Below are positions 15,930 to 24,997 of a stretch of 64,000 nucleotides of DNA, piece after piece. A program made the position numbers and the translations under genes. The number at the start of each line of letters is the position of its first letter. Position 1 is the first letter of the stretch. A model generated the notes under the pieces. The model worked only from the letters and a program-made list of their open reading frames with translations. It was not told the origin of the DNA and ran no database searches. Location of the stretch: contig CADFJN010000009.1 of assembly GCA_902834555.1 (NCBI GenBank), positions 1 through 64,000 of the forward strand, written 5' to 3'. Origin of the DNA: Atopobiaceae bacterium. Lineage in GTDB: Bacteria; Actinomycetota; Coriobacteriia; Coriobacteriales; Atopobiaceae.

Positions 15930-17124
15930 GACCTACCTCAAGATCTTTCTCTCGCACCGGGTCTACATAGCCATCTACCTGGTCATGCTTTCGCTCGTAG
16001 GCGTGATTATCGGGCTCTCCTCGTACTCCGGGACTACAGGCGAGTTCCAGGTCACCCCCGCAAACGTTGCCGTGATCGACCGCGACGGCTCCGAGCTCTC
16101 CGCCGCGCTGGCTCAGCACGTGCTTCAGGGCAACAACCAAGTGCAGGTGGCGGACGAGAAGCGCGCCATCCAGGACGCCGTGGCGCGCGACCAGGTGAGC
16201 TACCTGCTCGTTATTCCCGAGGGATGGGGCGAGGGGCTGCTCGACGCCGCGCGGCAGAGCACGCAGGCGCCCAACCTCGAGACCTACGTGTCGTACTACT
16301 CGGGCATGGGGCGCCTGCTGGACATCGAGGTCACCGGCTACGCCGACGGACTCTACGGCATGGCGGCAACGCTGGGCGGCAGTGCCGCAGACGTGATTGA
16401 CGCCACGGACCACGCGTGGGAGGGGTCCACCCAGGTGAGCATGGTCGAGCAGGCCGCGTCGCCTTTGCCCACGAGCATCGTCACAGCGGCGGAGTTTGCC
16501 TCGTATCCCATCTTCTCGAGCGCGATGGTCTGCATTGCGGTGCTCATGTCCTCCGTGGGACGCAGGCCGGTGCGCGACCGCAGGCTTGCCTCGCCCGAGC
16601 CGGCCCGGGCGCGCAACCTGGCGCTGCTCGGCGCATGCGTGGTGATTGCCCTTATCGCGTGGGCATGGAACTTTGCGCTTGAGGTGGCGGTGCTGGGCGG
16701 CTCTGCGCTGGCAAGCTCGCCCGTGCAGCTGGCGCTTGTGGGGGCGGCGCTTCTCATCTACGCGCTGGTGTCGGCGAGCATCGGCTTTCTTGCGGGGCAG
16801 CTTGGCGTGAGCGAGAACGCCGCCAACGCGCTGGCGAACATCCTGGGCATGGTGATGTCGTTTCTCGGCGGGGCGTGGACGGGCCTCTCGCTTCTGCCGG
16901 ACGAGCTTCTCGCAGTGGCGCACTTCACCCCGGCGTACTGGGTGACGCTGGTAGTGGAAGGCGCGGCTGGCATGGGCGAGGTGAGCACCGCAACGGTGCT
17001 GCCGCTCGTGGGGAACCTGGGCATCTGCGCCCTGTTTGGCGTGGCCGCCGTCCTGGTGGGCCTGGTGCTGGGACGGGATTCGTTTGCCCGGCAACGGGAT
17101 TCCATTGCCGGGGTGAAGCGGTGA
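15916..17124 (+). CDS. ABC-2 type transporter permease, second subunit
   Basis: A 402-residue permease with the same architecture as the preceding one: N-terminal helix (about 17-37), extracytoplasmic domain (40-215), and five to six helices to the end. The start at ATG 15916 is preceded by GAGGAGG. The final helix is followed by a short basic tail (GRDSFARQRDSIAGVKR). The stop lies 6 bp before a tandem hairpin repeat that may terminate the operon. Confidence 0.88.
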   Translation: MTTFRTYLKIFLSHRVYIAIYLVMLSLVGVIIGLSSYSGTTGEFQVTPANVAVIDRDGSELSAALAQHVLQGNNQVQVADEKRAIQDAVARDQVSYLLVIPEGWGEGLLDAARQSTQAPNLETYVSYYSGMGRLLDIEVTGYADGLYGMAATLGGSAADVIDATDHAWEGSTQVSMVEQAASPLPTSIVTAAEFASYPIFSSAMVCIAVLMSSVGRRPVRDRRLASPEPARARNLALLGACVVIALIAWAWNFALEVAVLGGSALASSPVQLALVGAALLIYALVSASIGFLAGQLGVSENAANALANILGMVMSFLGGAWTGLSLLPDELLAVAHFTPAYWVTLVVEGAAGMGEVSTATVLPLVGNLGICALFGVAAVLVGLVLGRDSFARQRDSIAGVKR

Positions 17125-17130
17125 AAAGCG

Positions 17131-17284
17131 CAACACATTCGTCGTTCGAATCTGTATCGACCTGCGCGGGTCACACATTCGGGTTCGAACGTGTGGCGGA
17201 CTGCCCCTCTCAATGCAACACATTCGTCGTTCGAATCTGTATCGACCTGCGCGGGTCACACATTCGGGTTCGAACGTGTAGCGG
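17131..17284. repeat. Tandem 85-bp repeat of paired hairpins, family P6
   Basis: Two near-identical units (start 17131 and 17216, period 85) each contain ACACATTCGTCGTTCGAA and a second dyad CACACATTCGGGTTCGAACG. They fill the gap between the convergent exporter operon and prfC and could terminate both. A related sequence lies at 46191-46258. Confidence 0.9.
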
Positions 17285-17301
17285 GCGCAGGTGCCCACGC
17301 G

Positions 17302-18915
17302 CTAGAACGTGACGTTGCCAAACTCCGAGAGCTGCAGGCCGGGATTGTGCTCGATGGCCCAGTCGAGGTTCCAGTCGCTCGTGAACAGCAGCAGGCGGCC
17401 GCCGCGCATGTCCTCCACGCGGCACGTCTCGCGCGTGAGCTTAAGCGTGCGCACGTCCAGCTCGTCGGGCGAGTTCTGGATCCAACGGATGATCGAGTAC
17501 GGCAGCGACGTCCTGCTCACCTCGACGTGGTACTCGCTTCTAAGGCGCTGCTCCAGCACCTCAAACTGCAGCACGCCCACGGCACCCACAATCACGCTCT
17601 CTAGGCCGGTGCCCAGCTCGCGGAAGATCTGAATCGCGCCCTCCTGCGCCAGTTCCTTCATGCCCTTCACGAACTGCTTGCGCTTGAGGGTGTCCACCTG
17701 CGTGATGCGGGCGAAGTGCTCGGGCGCAAAGGTGGGGATGGGCGGGTACTGCACGCGCATACCCGGCGCGCAGATGGTGTCGCCAATCGAGAAGAGACCG
17801 GGGTCGAAGAGGCCCACGATGTCGCCGGCGTATGCCTCGTCCACGGTAGCGCGGTCGTCGGCCATCATTGCGGTACCGGTTGCAAGCTTGATGGTTCGGT
17901 CGCCCTGCACGTGGTAGGCGTCCATGCCGCGCTCGAACTTCCCCGAGCAGATGCGCACAAACGCAATGCGGTCGCGGTGGCGGCGGTCCATGTTGGCCTG
18001 GATCTTGAAGACAAAGCCCGAGAACTCGTCGCGCGAAGGCTCCACGGCCTCGCCGCTCAGCGTGTCGGTGTAGGAGAGCGGCGGCGGGGCCAGGCGCAGG
18101 AAGTCCTTGAGGAACGGCTCCACGCCAAAGTTGGTGAGTGCCGAGCCAAAGAACACCGGGGTCAGGCGCCCGTGGCGAACGGCGTCGAGGTCAAACTCGT
18201 TGTCCGCGCCATCGAGCAGCTCGATGTCGTCCATCAGGTTCTTGTGGCTCTCCTCGCCGATAAGCTCGTCCAGCGCGGGGTCGCCCAGCTCGGCCTCGAT
18301 CTCGCCCACCTTCTTGGTGGCGTTTGCGTGGCCGTCGCCCTCGAAGGCAATGACGCGGCGAGAATTGCGGTCGAAGACGCCCTTGAAGTTGCGGCCAGAG
18401 CCAATGGGCCAGGTCATGGGATAGGTGCCAATCCCCAGGACGTCCTCGATCTCCTCCATGAGGTCAAAGGGGTCGCGCGTGTCGTGGTCGAGCTTGTTCA
18501 CAAAGGTGAAGATGGGGATGTGGCGCAGCGTGCAGACCTTGAAGAGCTTGATGGTCTGAGCCTCGACGCCCTTCGCGCCGTCGATGACCATGACCGCCGC
18601 GTCCGCCGCCATGAGCGTGCGGTAGGTGTCCTCGGAGAAGTCCTGGTGACCGGGGGTGTCAAGGATGTTCACGCAGGCGCCGTCATAGGTGAACTGCAGG
18701 ACGGAGGAGGTCACGGAGATGCCGCGCTCCTTCTCGATGTCCATCCAGTCAGAGACCGCGTGGCGCGCGCTAGCCTTGCCCTTGACTGAGCCCGCCGTCT
18801 GGATGCTGCCGGTGTAGAGCAGGAGCTTCTCGGTGAGCGTTGTCTTGCCGGCGTCCGGGTGCGAGATTATTGCAAAGGTGCGCCGCGAGGCCACCTGTTC
18901 CGCAATGCTTGGCAT
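17302..18915 (-). CDS. prfC: Peptide chain release factor 3
   Basis: A 537-residue GTPase that recycles RF1/RF2 from the ribosome after termination. G-domain motifs: SHPDAGKTT (18-26), the switch II DTPGHQDF, NKLD and the G2 Thr region GISVTSSVLQF. The length matches RF3 rather than EF-G, and the C-terminal text EVLEQRLRSEYHVEV and DWNLDWAIEHNP is family-typical. The ATG is at 18915. It is transcribed alone, convergent to the ABC exporter. Confidence 0.95.
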   Translation of the reverse strand: MPSIAEQVASRRTFAIISHPDAGKTTLTEKLLLYTGSIQTAGSVKGKASARHAVSDWMDIEKERGISVTSSVLQFTYDGACVNILDTPGHQDFSEDTYRTLMAADAAVMVIDGAKGVEAQTIKLFKVCTLRHIPIFTFVNKLDHDTRDPFDLMEEIEDVLGIGTYPMTWPIGSGRNFKGVFDRNSRRVIAFEGDGHANATKKVGEIEAELGDPALDELIGEESHKNLMDDIELLDGADNEFDLDAVRHGRLTPVFFGSALTNFGVEPFLKDFLRLAPPPLSYTDTLSGEAVEPSRDEFSGFVFKIQANMDRRHRDRIAFVRICSGKFERGMDAYHVQGDRTIKLATGTAMMADDRATVDEAYAGDIVGLFDPGLFSIGDTICAPGMRVQYPPIPTFAPEHFARITQVDTLKRKQFVKGMKELAQEGAIQIFRELGTGLESVIVGAVGVLQFEVLEQRLRSEYHVEVSRTSLPYSIIRWIQNSPDELDVRTLKLTRETCRVEDMRGGRLLLFTSDWNLDWAIEHNPGLQLSEFGNVTF

Positions 18916-19150
18916 GTGCTTCCCATCTTGTTTCTATGCAACTGACCTCGCGTATTGTAGCTAACGCATGGGCATGCGCGCGGCATTGCACAAAATGCCG
19001 AGACGGACGAGACAAGATAACGGAAGCGAGTCACACTCTGCTCCCGTTGCTTCCAAGGGAAAAGAAGCGAGCAGCATTGGAAGCGCTTCTCTCGCCGCCA
19101 CCTCCCATGCCCAGCGTGCCATACTGGGACAAGGGCCAAGGGAGGCACGC

Positions 19151-19396
19151 ATGACGAGAAGCACGAAGATTGCGGACACAACGCGCGAGGAGCGCATCCA
19201 GATCGTAGCCGAGGCGCTCGCCTGGGGCGACGACTGCGGTGACTGCTCGCTTGACGCCTGCGGCATCGACAAGTTCTACCAGCCCTACATTGACGGCGAG
19301 CTTGAGCTGGCGGAGCTTAACATGGCCCGCGCAAGCACGACCTACGTGCTGGGCGACGCGAACCGCGGGGAGCGCGGCACCAGCTGCGTCATGTAG
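19151..19396 (+). CDS. Small acidic protein with a Cys cluster, 81 residues
   Basis: Not recognised. The ATG at 19151 follows AAGGGAGG, a strong site; an upstream in-frame extension is non-coding. The central part GDDCGDCSLDACGIDKFYQP has three cysteines in C-x2-C-x4-C spacing, possibly a metal site. The rest is polar and probably helical, with one more Cys near the C-terminus (SCVM). It leads a set of three closely spaced plus-strand genes that ends with an AlkD-like repair protein. Confidence 0.65.
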   Translation: MTRSTKIADTTREERIQIVAEALAWGDDCGDCSLDACGIDKFYQPYIDGELELAELNMARASTTYVLGDANRGERGTSCVM

Positions 19397-19433
19397 GGCA
19401 AACAGCACCCGACGCCAGACGAGGAGAGCAAAC

Positions 19434-19757
19434 ATGGAGCTAAGCGAGGCGCAGCGACAGTCCGTTGCGATTCGCGCACGCTATCACGAGCTTGAACGCC
19501 AGATCCACGGTTCCGAGTGGACGGCCGAGGAGGACGCGCTTGCCTTTCTCACCGACGCGGGCCTGGTAGGGCGACTGATTATGAACGAGGAGGGCCGCTG
19601 GCCCTCGTCCGGCGACGTCACCCTGCCCGCGAAGGTCGGCGAGTGCGTGTGGTGGCTCGCGGTCCTGGCGGAGCGCACGGGGCTGAGCCTCGACGAGTGC
19701 GTGGGGGAGTTCCTTGCCGAGAGGCAGCGCAGCCTTGACATTGAGGATGCGTCATAG
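19434..19757 (+). CDS. MazG-like small protein
   Basis: A 107-residue helical protein. The second half, LPAKVGECVWWLAVLAERTGLSLDECVGEFLAER, resembles the paired-helix motif of MazG-type nucleotide pyrophosphohydrolases (E..D..WYLA..A...GLSLEE). The first half (residues 20-50) has an acidic helix that could supply metal ligands. The assignment is by motif look only; some catalytic acidic residues are replaced (ECVWW for ELADVL), so activity is uncertain. The RBS GAGGAG precedes the ATG at 19434. It sits 24 bp before the DNA-alkylation repair gene. Confidence 0.5.
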   Translation: MELSEAQRQSVAIRARYHELERQIHGSEWTAEEDALAFLTDAGLVGRLIMNEEGRWPSSGDVTLPAKVGECVWWLAVLAERTGLSLDECVGEFLAERQRSLDIEDAS

Positions 19758-19781
19758 CGCAGCTTGCGGAGGGCGGTTCCC

Positions 19782-20486
19782 ATGCAGTGGGTCGAGGACA
19801 GGCTGCGCGAGCTAGCCGACAAGGACGGACAGTACCGGGAGTTCAACGCCCGAGTAGTTGCAACGGCGGACCCTGCCACCATGCTGGGCGTCCGGGTGCC
19901 CAAGCTACGCCGTCTTGCGCGGGAGGTCTCTCGCTCGGGCGACCGTGACGCGTTTCTCGCCGAGCTGCCCCACCGCTGGTACGAGGAGTACCTGGTGCAC
20001 GCCTTCCTGCTTAACGAGACGAGCGAGGTCGCCGCCGCAGTGCGCCTGTTGGACGCGCTTCTCCCCTTTGTGGACAACTGGTGCGTGTGCGACGCGCTTA
20101 ACCCGCGCGCGTTCCACAACGAAAAGGCCCTGGACGGACAACAGCAAGAGGTGCTGTTGCCTCTCGCCCAGCGTTGGATGGCCTCGGAACACACCTTCAC
20201 CAGGCGCTTTGGCGTATCGATTCTCATGCGCGACCTTCTCGGCGAGGGTTTTCACCCCTCGCAGCTGCGCCTGGCCGTGGCCGCGGACAACGGCGAGTAC
20301 TACGTGCGTATGATGATCGCCTGGTACCTGGCGGAGGCGCTCGTTCCCCATGAGGAGGACGCCCTGGAGGCCATTGCGTCGTCCGAGCTTGACCCGCGGC
20401 TTCGGCGCATGGCCATCCGCAAGGGAATCGAGAGCCTGCGTGTGCCCGCAGAGACCAAGGACGCGCTGCGCCGCCTGCGGAGGTAA
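19782..20486 (+). CDS. DNA alkylation repair protein, AlkD-like HEAT-repeat glycosylase
   Basis: A 234-residue protein of the AlkC/AlkD superfamily, which excises bulky alkylated bases by clamping DNA between helical repeats. Family text is visible: MLGVRVPKLRRLAREV near the N-terminus, WYEEYLVHAFLL, VDNWCVCDAL, and FGVSILMRDLL. The active-site Asp lies in the DNWCVCD block. ATG 19782 was chosen; the TTG at 19764 would add six residues but has no ribosome site of its own. Confidence 0.85.
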   Translation: MQWVEDRLRELADKDGQYREFNARVVATADPATMLGVRVPKLRRLAREVSRSGDRDAFLAELPHRWYEEYLVHAFLLNETSEVAAAVRLLDALLPFVDNWCVCDALNPRAFHNEKALDGQQQEVLLPLAQRWMASEHTFTRRFGVSILMRDLLGEGFHPSQLRLAVAADNGEYYVRMMIAWYLAEALVPHEEDALEAIASSELDPRLRRMAIRKGIESLRVPAETKDALRRLRR

Positions 20487-20515
20487 GTGCGGTATCCGCG
20501 TCGCCCGCGAACCGC

Positions 20516-20598
20516 GGAGAATATCGCTCTTTCTTAAAACTGGCACGCCTCAACTGGGAAAACGCTGCGGCCGTTTCAGAGATAGCGATATTCTCCGA
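20516..20598. repeat. Loop-conserved palindrome, family P2, copy d
   Basis: A perfect 14-bp stem, CGGAGAATATCGCT (20516-20529) with AGCGATATTCTCCG (20585-20598); the centre is CTCAACTGGGAAAACGC. The outer nine bases of the stem equal those of the copy at 11464 but the inner part differs and still pairs. Confidence 0.87.
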
Positions 20599-20695
20599 CT
20601 CTTGCCAGGGATGGGTCTGGCCCTCCCTGCCATTTTCCAGTGGATGAGCCCGGCTCCCCGTAGGCTTTCCCGGGCTTCCGGCGTGACCTCGTGTT

Positions 20696-20839
20696 CAAAA
20701 TTTGCGGTTGACGGCCTTTTTCGGAGGTTTCGCTTAGTATCACCCCACAGGTGCCATTTCGCTACCTGCGGATCCGCAAAAAGTTAGTGTTTTCGTACTC
20801 TTCGATTCGCCCAAAATGGGCCGTCAACCGCAAATTTTG
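20696..20839. repeat. Long palindromic element, family P1, copy B
   Basis: A 144-bp element with perfect 21-bp arms (20696-20716 and 20819-20839; CAAAATTTGCGGTTGACGG). The centre contains TTAGTATCACCCCA, GTGCCATTTCGCTA and CTGCGGATCCGCAAAA. The conserved centre matches the other two P1 copies. Confidence 0.85.
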
Positions 20840-20989
20840 GGCAGGAGCGTCACGATTCGCGAAGGAGCGGCGCCGTGGGACCACTTTTCTACGTACTAGC
20901 CGCGAACGCCGCACCTCTGGCGCCAGCAAACAGCCCCGGGCCGCACGGACCCGGGGCCAACCCCAACGCAAGCACGCGGCGAACACACA

Positions 20990-21874
20990 CTAGAAGGCAA
21001 ACGGATACTCGCCCAGCGTGTCGTACGTATCGTCATCGTAGACCTCGATGACGCCTTCGACGTTCACCAGCTGGTCAAGGCTCGCAACGTCATCTTCGCT
21101 AAACCACATGAAGCACTCGACGTACTTCCCGGGCTGAATTGTTTCTACCAGCCCAGGATCCACCATCTTGCCGTCAACCGAGAACGTTCCGTACTGGGCG
21201 ATGGCGGTGACGGACTTGTCGGACTTGTTCATGATCTTGAGCGTGTAACCAGGGTCACCGGCCCAGTCGGCCTTCTTGTTAACGACCTCGATGGAGCAGA
21301 TGTCATCATCGACGATGGTCTGACCGATGGGAGTTATGGTCTCTTCGTCAGTGTCAGTCGACGTTGTCCCAGCGTCCGTTCCCGTTGCGGTCCCGGTATC
21401 GGTACCGGCATCGGTCCCGGTCCCCGCCGTTCCCGTAGCCGTATCGGTACCGCTAGACGCCGCACCACTCGAGCCGCTTGTGGACACCGTTCCCCTCTCG
21501 AACATCATCTTAGTACCGTCCTGTTCCAGGGTCAGGACGCCATTGTCGAGCTTGGCAGGAACGCTCTGCCCCTCGATGGTGAACGTGGCCTCGGAAGCGC
21601 TCTTCGCCTCCCACGTACCAGACATCTCCTCGCCCATGACGTTGAGCGAGAAGGACTTATCCTCCTTGACGTTCAGCGTGATGGTCAGGCCCATGTCTTC
21701 CATGAGTTTGAGGTCCTCGGCACTGGTTGCCTCGCCGTTCTCCTCCATGCCCGTAATCTTCCAGTCACCTACGTAGTTCTTTGTCGCGTCTCCGCCTCCG
21801 CCACACCCCGCCAGCACAAGACACAGCGCAAACACCGACGCCAGCATTGCCACCCATTTCTTTCCGATACTCAC
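20990..21874 (-). CDS. Lipoprotein with Thr/Gly/Asp-rich linker
   Basis: A 294-residue secreted lipoprotein. After MSIGKKWVAML comes a hydrophobic stretch and the lipobox LAGC, so the mature protein would be anchored at Cys about 22. Residues about 30-125 form a beta-rich domain (WKITGMEENGEA, GTWEAKSASEATFTIEG) of the type scoring small lipocalin-like folds. A low-complexity linker of repeated Gly-Thr-Asp/Ala units follows, then a C-terminal beta domain (YTLKIMNKSDKSVTAIAQYGTFSVDG). I set the start at GTG 21874, ten bases after AAAGGAAG; upstream codons are non-coding. The gene follows the zinc-ribbon gene on the same strand and may share its transcript. Function unknown. Confidence 0.75.
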   Translation of the reverse strand: MSIGKKWVAMLASVFALCLVLAGCGGGGDATKNYVGDWKITGMEENGEATSAEDLKLMEDMGLTITLNVKEDKSFSLNVMGEEMSGTWEAKSASEATFTIEGQSVPAKLDNGVLTLEQDGTKMMFERGTVSTSGSSGAASSGTDTATGTAGTGTDAGTDTGTATGTDAGTTSTDTDEETITPIGQTIVDDDICSIEVVNKKADWAGDPGYTLKIMNKSDKSVTAIAQYGTFSVDGKMVDPGLVETIQPGKYVECFMWFSEDDVASLDQLVNVEGVIEVYDDDTYDTLGEYPFAF

Positions 21875-21935
21875 TCTCACCACTTCCTTTCTGCTCTCCA
21901 ATGGCACCGCACTCATACCGCCGCCCAAGCAACCG

Positions 21936-22670
21936 CTATGCGCCCATGGCTCCACCGCAGTACTCACAGCGCCCGTTGGCATCTGGAATGGTCGTCGCAC
22001 CGCAGAACGGGCAGGTACGCGCCGTCTTTGGCGCTGAGGCGGCGGCGACCTTCTCGCGCTCGCTCTCGCGCAGCTGCGTGAGGGCATCGCGAATCTCGCC
22101 CGCCTGCCGCTCGGCCTCGCGGAACTCCACCGAGTTGCGCTCCTCAATCCGGTAGTCGTTCACCTTGAACGTGATCGAGTCGTAGTAGGGAACGTTCACG
22201 TGAATGGTCACGTAGACGTCGTAGTCGATGTCATAGCGAGGCGGTTCGTAGCTGTGCTGCTCGCCGTCCTTGTCCTTCCAGTAAAGCTCGGTGCGGCTCT
22301 CGCGCGTCTCGGTGTCGCAGCCCGTGACCTGCGAGAAGTCCAACACGTCCGGGTTGGCGTCACGCCAGCGCGAGACCGAGGTCACCAGGAATCGCCCGGC
22401 GTCCTCATCCAGGAGCACCTTGGTGTCGCAGCCCAACGTGCGTGTGACGTTGAAGGCGTCCACGCGTGCCTTGTTGGCCTCGCGCCAGTCGAGCTGCTCG
22501 CGAATCTGGTCGACCGTTGAACTTCGCCTGTCGCTGAAGAACGGCGAGAGCTTCTTGGCACACTCCTTGCAGAGGTTGCCGTCCTCGAGCTTGCGGTTGC
22601 CGAGAAGCCCAATCTCGCCGCCGCAGATGCTGCAGGTCTTCTTCTCGAACATCTTTCCGAACAGTCCCAT
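21936..22670 (-). CDS. DUF4428-type zinc-ribbon protein
   Basis: A 244-residue cytoplasmic protein. The N-terminal ribbon TCSICGGEIGLLGNRKLEDG...LCKECAKKL (residues 11-42) is the DUF4428 signature. The middle is a mixed domain ending VNDYRIEERNSVEF. A second zinc ribbon, CPFCGATTIPDANGRCEYCGG, closes the protein. The ATG at 22670 follows GGAGAGG. It lies between the lipoprotein and a two-sensor signalling operon; the SPFH protein at 27029 carries the same kind of terminal Cys4 ribbons, so these may work together at the membrane. Function unknown. Confidence 0.8.
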   Translation of the reverse strand: MGLFGKMFEKKTCSICGGEIGLLGNRKLEDGNLCKECAKKLSPFFSDRRSSTVDQIREQLDWREANKARVDAFNVTRTLGCDTKVLLDEDAGRFLVTSVSRWRDANPDVLDFSQVTGCDTETRESRTELYWKDKDGEQHSYEPPRYDIDYDVYVTIHVNVPYYDSITFKVNDYRIEERNSVEFREAERQAGEIRDALTQLRESEREKVAAASAPKTARTCPFCGATTIPDANGRCEYCGGAMGA

Positions 22671-22807
22671 GGTCGCCTCTCCTTTCCATCTCTCACGATT
22701 GCCTGCGTCCCCAACACTCGTCACCACAAATTGTGTCGCGAGCCCTTCGCGCACAGAAGTGCCCCGCGGCCCCCCCAAGGCCACGGGACATGATGCGACG
22801 TCCAAAA

Positions 22808-22877
22808 TGAGACAAAGGGACTGTCCCCCTGTCTCACGAAACCGTGAATGAGACAAAGGGACTGTCCCTTTGTCTCA
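22808..22877. repeat. Tandem pair of GAGACAAAGGGAC palindromes, family P4
   Basis: Copies at 22808-22837 (arm with CCCCCTG variant) and 22849-22877 (perfect). The second copy supplies the TGA stop codon of the minus-strand response regulator that ends at 22875. Pairing of two copies also occurs at 3518/3591. Confidence 0.9.
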
Positions 22878-23489
22878 CATCCCGGGGACGATGAGACCGT
22901 TGGAGACGGCGTGGACTGCCAGGCGCAGGATGTTGTCGTAGCCGGTCTTGGCGAGAATCTCGGAGATGTGTCGCTTGACCGTTCCCTCGCTCAAGTAGAG
23001 TTCCTGAGCGATCTCTTTCCTCGTCTTTGACTCGCACACAAGGCGCAGAATGTCTATCTCCACCGGCGTGAGCTCTACGCCGTCGGGAATGATGCCCCGC
23101 TTCGCCAGGGGAAACGTGGAGTACCCCTCCATGGTCGAGCGAATGACACCAGGGAGCTCGCTCGTCCCCACGTTCTTGTAGACAAAGCTGTCCACGCCTG
23201 CCTCGCGGGCCCGCTCGACAAACGTAATCTCGGGAAGTCCCGTCATCACAACCACCCGAACGTCAGGCAACTCCTCCTTGATGAGGCGCGCCGCCACGAT
23301 GCCACTCGAATCGTTCTCGGTGCACACGTCGAGAAGCGCACAGGTAGCGTCGGTGCGTCGCGTTGCCTCGAGGGCATCCGCGGCATTGGCGAGAGACACC
23401 ACAACCTCCATGTCCTGCTGCGCGTTGATGGTGCAGGCAAGTGAGTCCCGAAGCATTGCCTGGTCCTCTACAAGCACGATGCGAATCAT
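22875..23489 (-). CDS. NarL-type response regulator
   Basis: A 204-residue regulator with a receiver (acidic pair in VLVEDQ, phospho-site Asp54 in CALLDVCTEND) and a LuxR-type HTH at the C-terminus (LTPVEIDILRLVCESKTRKEIAQ, SEGTVKRHISEILAK). The start overlaps the upstream kinase gene by 4 bp. The stop codon is contributed by a palindromic repeat, so the last residues (VPGM) may have been altered by its insertion. It is the output of the three-gene signalling operon that begins at 26826. Confidence 0.92.
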   Translation of the reverse strand: MIRIVLVEDQAMLRDSLACTINAQQDMEVVVSLANAADALEATRRTDATCALLDVCTENDSSGIVAARLIKEELPDVRVVVMTGLPEITFVERAREAGVDSFVYKNVGTSELPGVIRSTMEGYSTFPLAKRGIIPDGVELTPVEIDILRLVCESKTRKEIAQELYLSEGTVKRHISEILAKTGYDNILRLAVHAVSNGLIVPGM

Positions 23490-24997
23490 GCGTGCCCCCT
23501 CTCATCCTGGGTTTCTGGGGTGAATGCCTGGCCCTCTGGACCGAACGCACCGATAAGCGCCTCTGACGCCGCGTCCTCTCCGCTCGCCGGCAACACGACC
23601 TCGACGGAGAAGGGTGGCCCAGCGCTCACGTCAAACGAGGCGCCCACGGCCGCGGCAATCCGCCGCATGCCGGGAATGCCCGTGCCCTCGACAATTTCCT
23701 CTGGCACACAGCCGTCGTTGGTCACGCTCAGCGCCACCGCACCGCCAGGGCCTCGACAGACTCTCACGTCCACGCGCCGCGCCTGGGCGTGCTTCGCGGC
23801 GTTGGTCACCGCCTCGAGGACTATCTCCGCAAACGCGCGGGCCACCGTCTCGTCCGACGGAAGCTCGCCCACCACCCGAACCTCCACGCCCACAAGCGAG
23901 AAGGCGCTGCAGATGGACTCCAGGCCAGCACTTGCGACAGGCAGGTCCGTCTCGGCAAGGTCATCCATGATGCTGTTGAGAAGCCCCGTGACCTGCTTAA
24001 GCGTCCGCGGGTCATCGCGGTCGTCCTCCAGGAAGCGATGGAGTATCGAGAGGCGCGAGCCGATGGTGTCGTGCACGCGCACCTTCATGCGCATGATTGC
24101 CTCGGCCTCGGCCACCTTGCGGACCTGCTGCATCGACGCGCGCAGCTCCTCGTTCGCCGCCTCCAGGAGCCGGTTGACGCTCTCCAAACGCGCGTTGATC
24201 GCCACCTCCTCGGTCACGTCAAGCGCCATGATGCGTCTGCAGCGACGCCTTCGCAGCACCACCGTATCGCGCACAAAGAGGCGGACCGTCTGAGAGTCAG
24301 TCTCAATGATCAGGCGATCATGGTCCACCTCCCTGGCATGGGACTCGAGCCGCCCCCACAGTCCACGGGCGTCCGCAAGGTCCGTCGCAAGACCCAACGA
24401 CGTGAGGCTCCCACGCATGGCGTCGTTCATGAAGAGAACCTCGCCACGCTCGCTTACCCACATCACGCCCTCGGGCAGGGCGTCCAGGGCATCTACGAGC
24501 GAGAGGCGCGAAACCGAGGTCTTGCTGTCGCGAACGTCAAGTGTCAGCGATGCAAGGACGCGCGCCGCGAAGAACGAGACGTCTGCGATCAGGAGCAGCG
24601 AGGAGCCCTCCCCCATTGCCGCGATGACCGGCGGTGTACAGCAGGCGAGAAGCGCCGCCTCCGCCGCCATCCAGGGACGACGCAGGCGAATGGCGCACAC
24701 GCCTCCCAGCACGGCGGTAAGGGCGTTTGCCCAGAGCAGCACCTCCACGCCAAGGAGCACGGGATGCAGCCACAGAAGGATGGCACCTTGGTTCTCCAGC
24801 GCTGAATTCGACACAGCGCAGACAAAGAGCAGGTGGATGGCGAGCATGACCTCATACCAAACGCGAAGCCAACGAAATCTGCCATCCTGTTGTACCGAGG
24901 CATAGCACGCGTGGACGGTCTGACCAGCGGTGAGAAGGTAGGAGATCCCACAGATAACCATGAGCGTCGAGGCCCTCATCGAGAAGAGATGGTTCAC
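23486..24997 (-). CDS. Membrane sensor histidine kinase
   Basis: A 503-residue kinase with six or so hydrophobic segments (residues 8-155), then a PAS-like region (about 165-260) and a coiled coil (265-305). The phospho-acceptor is His309 (RMKVRVHDTIGSRLSILH), and the degenerate HATPase domain has AVTNAAKHAQA as N box and GTGIPGMRRIAAAVG. The start is GTG 24997, overlapping the upstream sensor gene by 4 bp. It would phosphorylate the following response regulator. The membrane part has no extracellular domain, so it probably senses within the bilayer or through the partner protein. Confidence 0.87.
   Translation of the reverse strand: MNHLFSMRASTLMVICGISYLLTAGQTVHACYASVQQDGRFRWLRVWYEVMLAIHLLFVCAVSNSALENQGAILLWLHPVLLGVEVLLWANALTAVLGGVCAIRLRRPWMAAEAALLACCTPPVIAAMGEGSSLLLIADVSFFAARVLASLTLDVRDSKTSVSRLSLVDALDALPEGVMWVSERGEVLFMNDAMRGSLTSLGLATDLADARGLWGRLESHAREVDHDRLIIETDSQTVRLFVRDTVVLRRRRCRRIMALDVTEEVAINARLESVNRLLEAANEELRASMQQVRKVAEAEAIMRMKVRVHDTIGSRLSILHRFLEDDRDDPRTLKQVTGLLNSIMDDLAETDLPVASAGLESICSAFSLVGVEVRVVGELPSDETVARAFAEIVLEAVTNAAKHAQARRVDVRVCRGPGGAVALSVTNDGCVPEEIVEGTGIPGMRRIAAAVGASFDVSAGPPFSVEVVLPASGEDAASEALIGAFGPEGQAFTPETQDERGHA

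Noticed and set aside
17302..18915. Elongation factor G or tetracycline-resistance protein
   Set aside because: The length (537) and C-terminal text match RF3; EF-G and Tet(M)-type proteins are about 640-700 residues.
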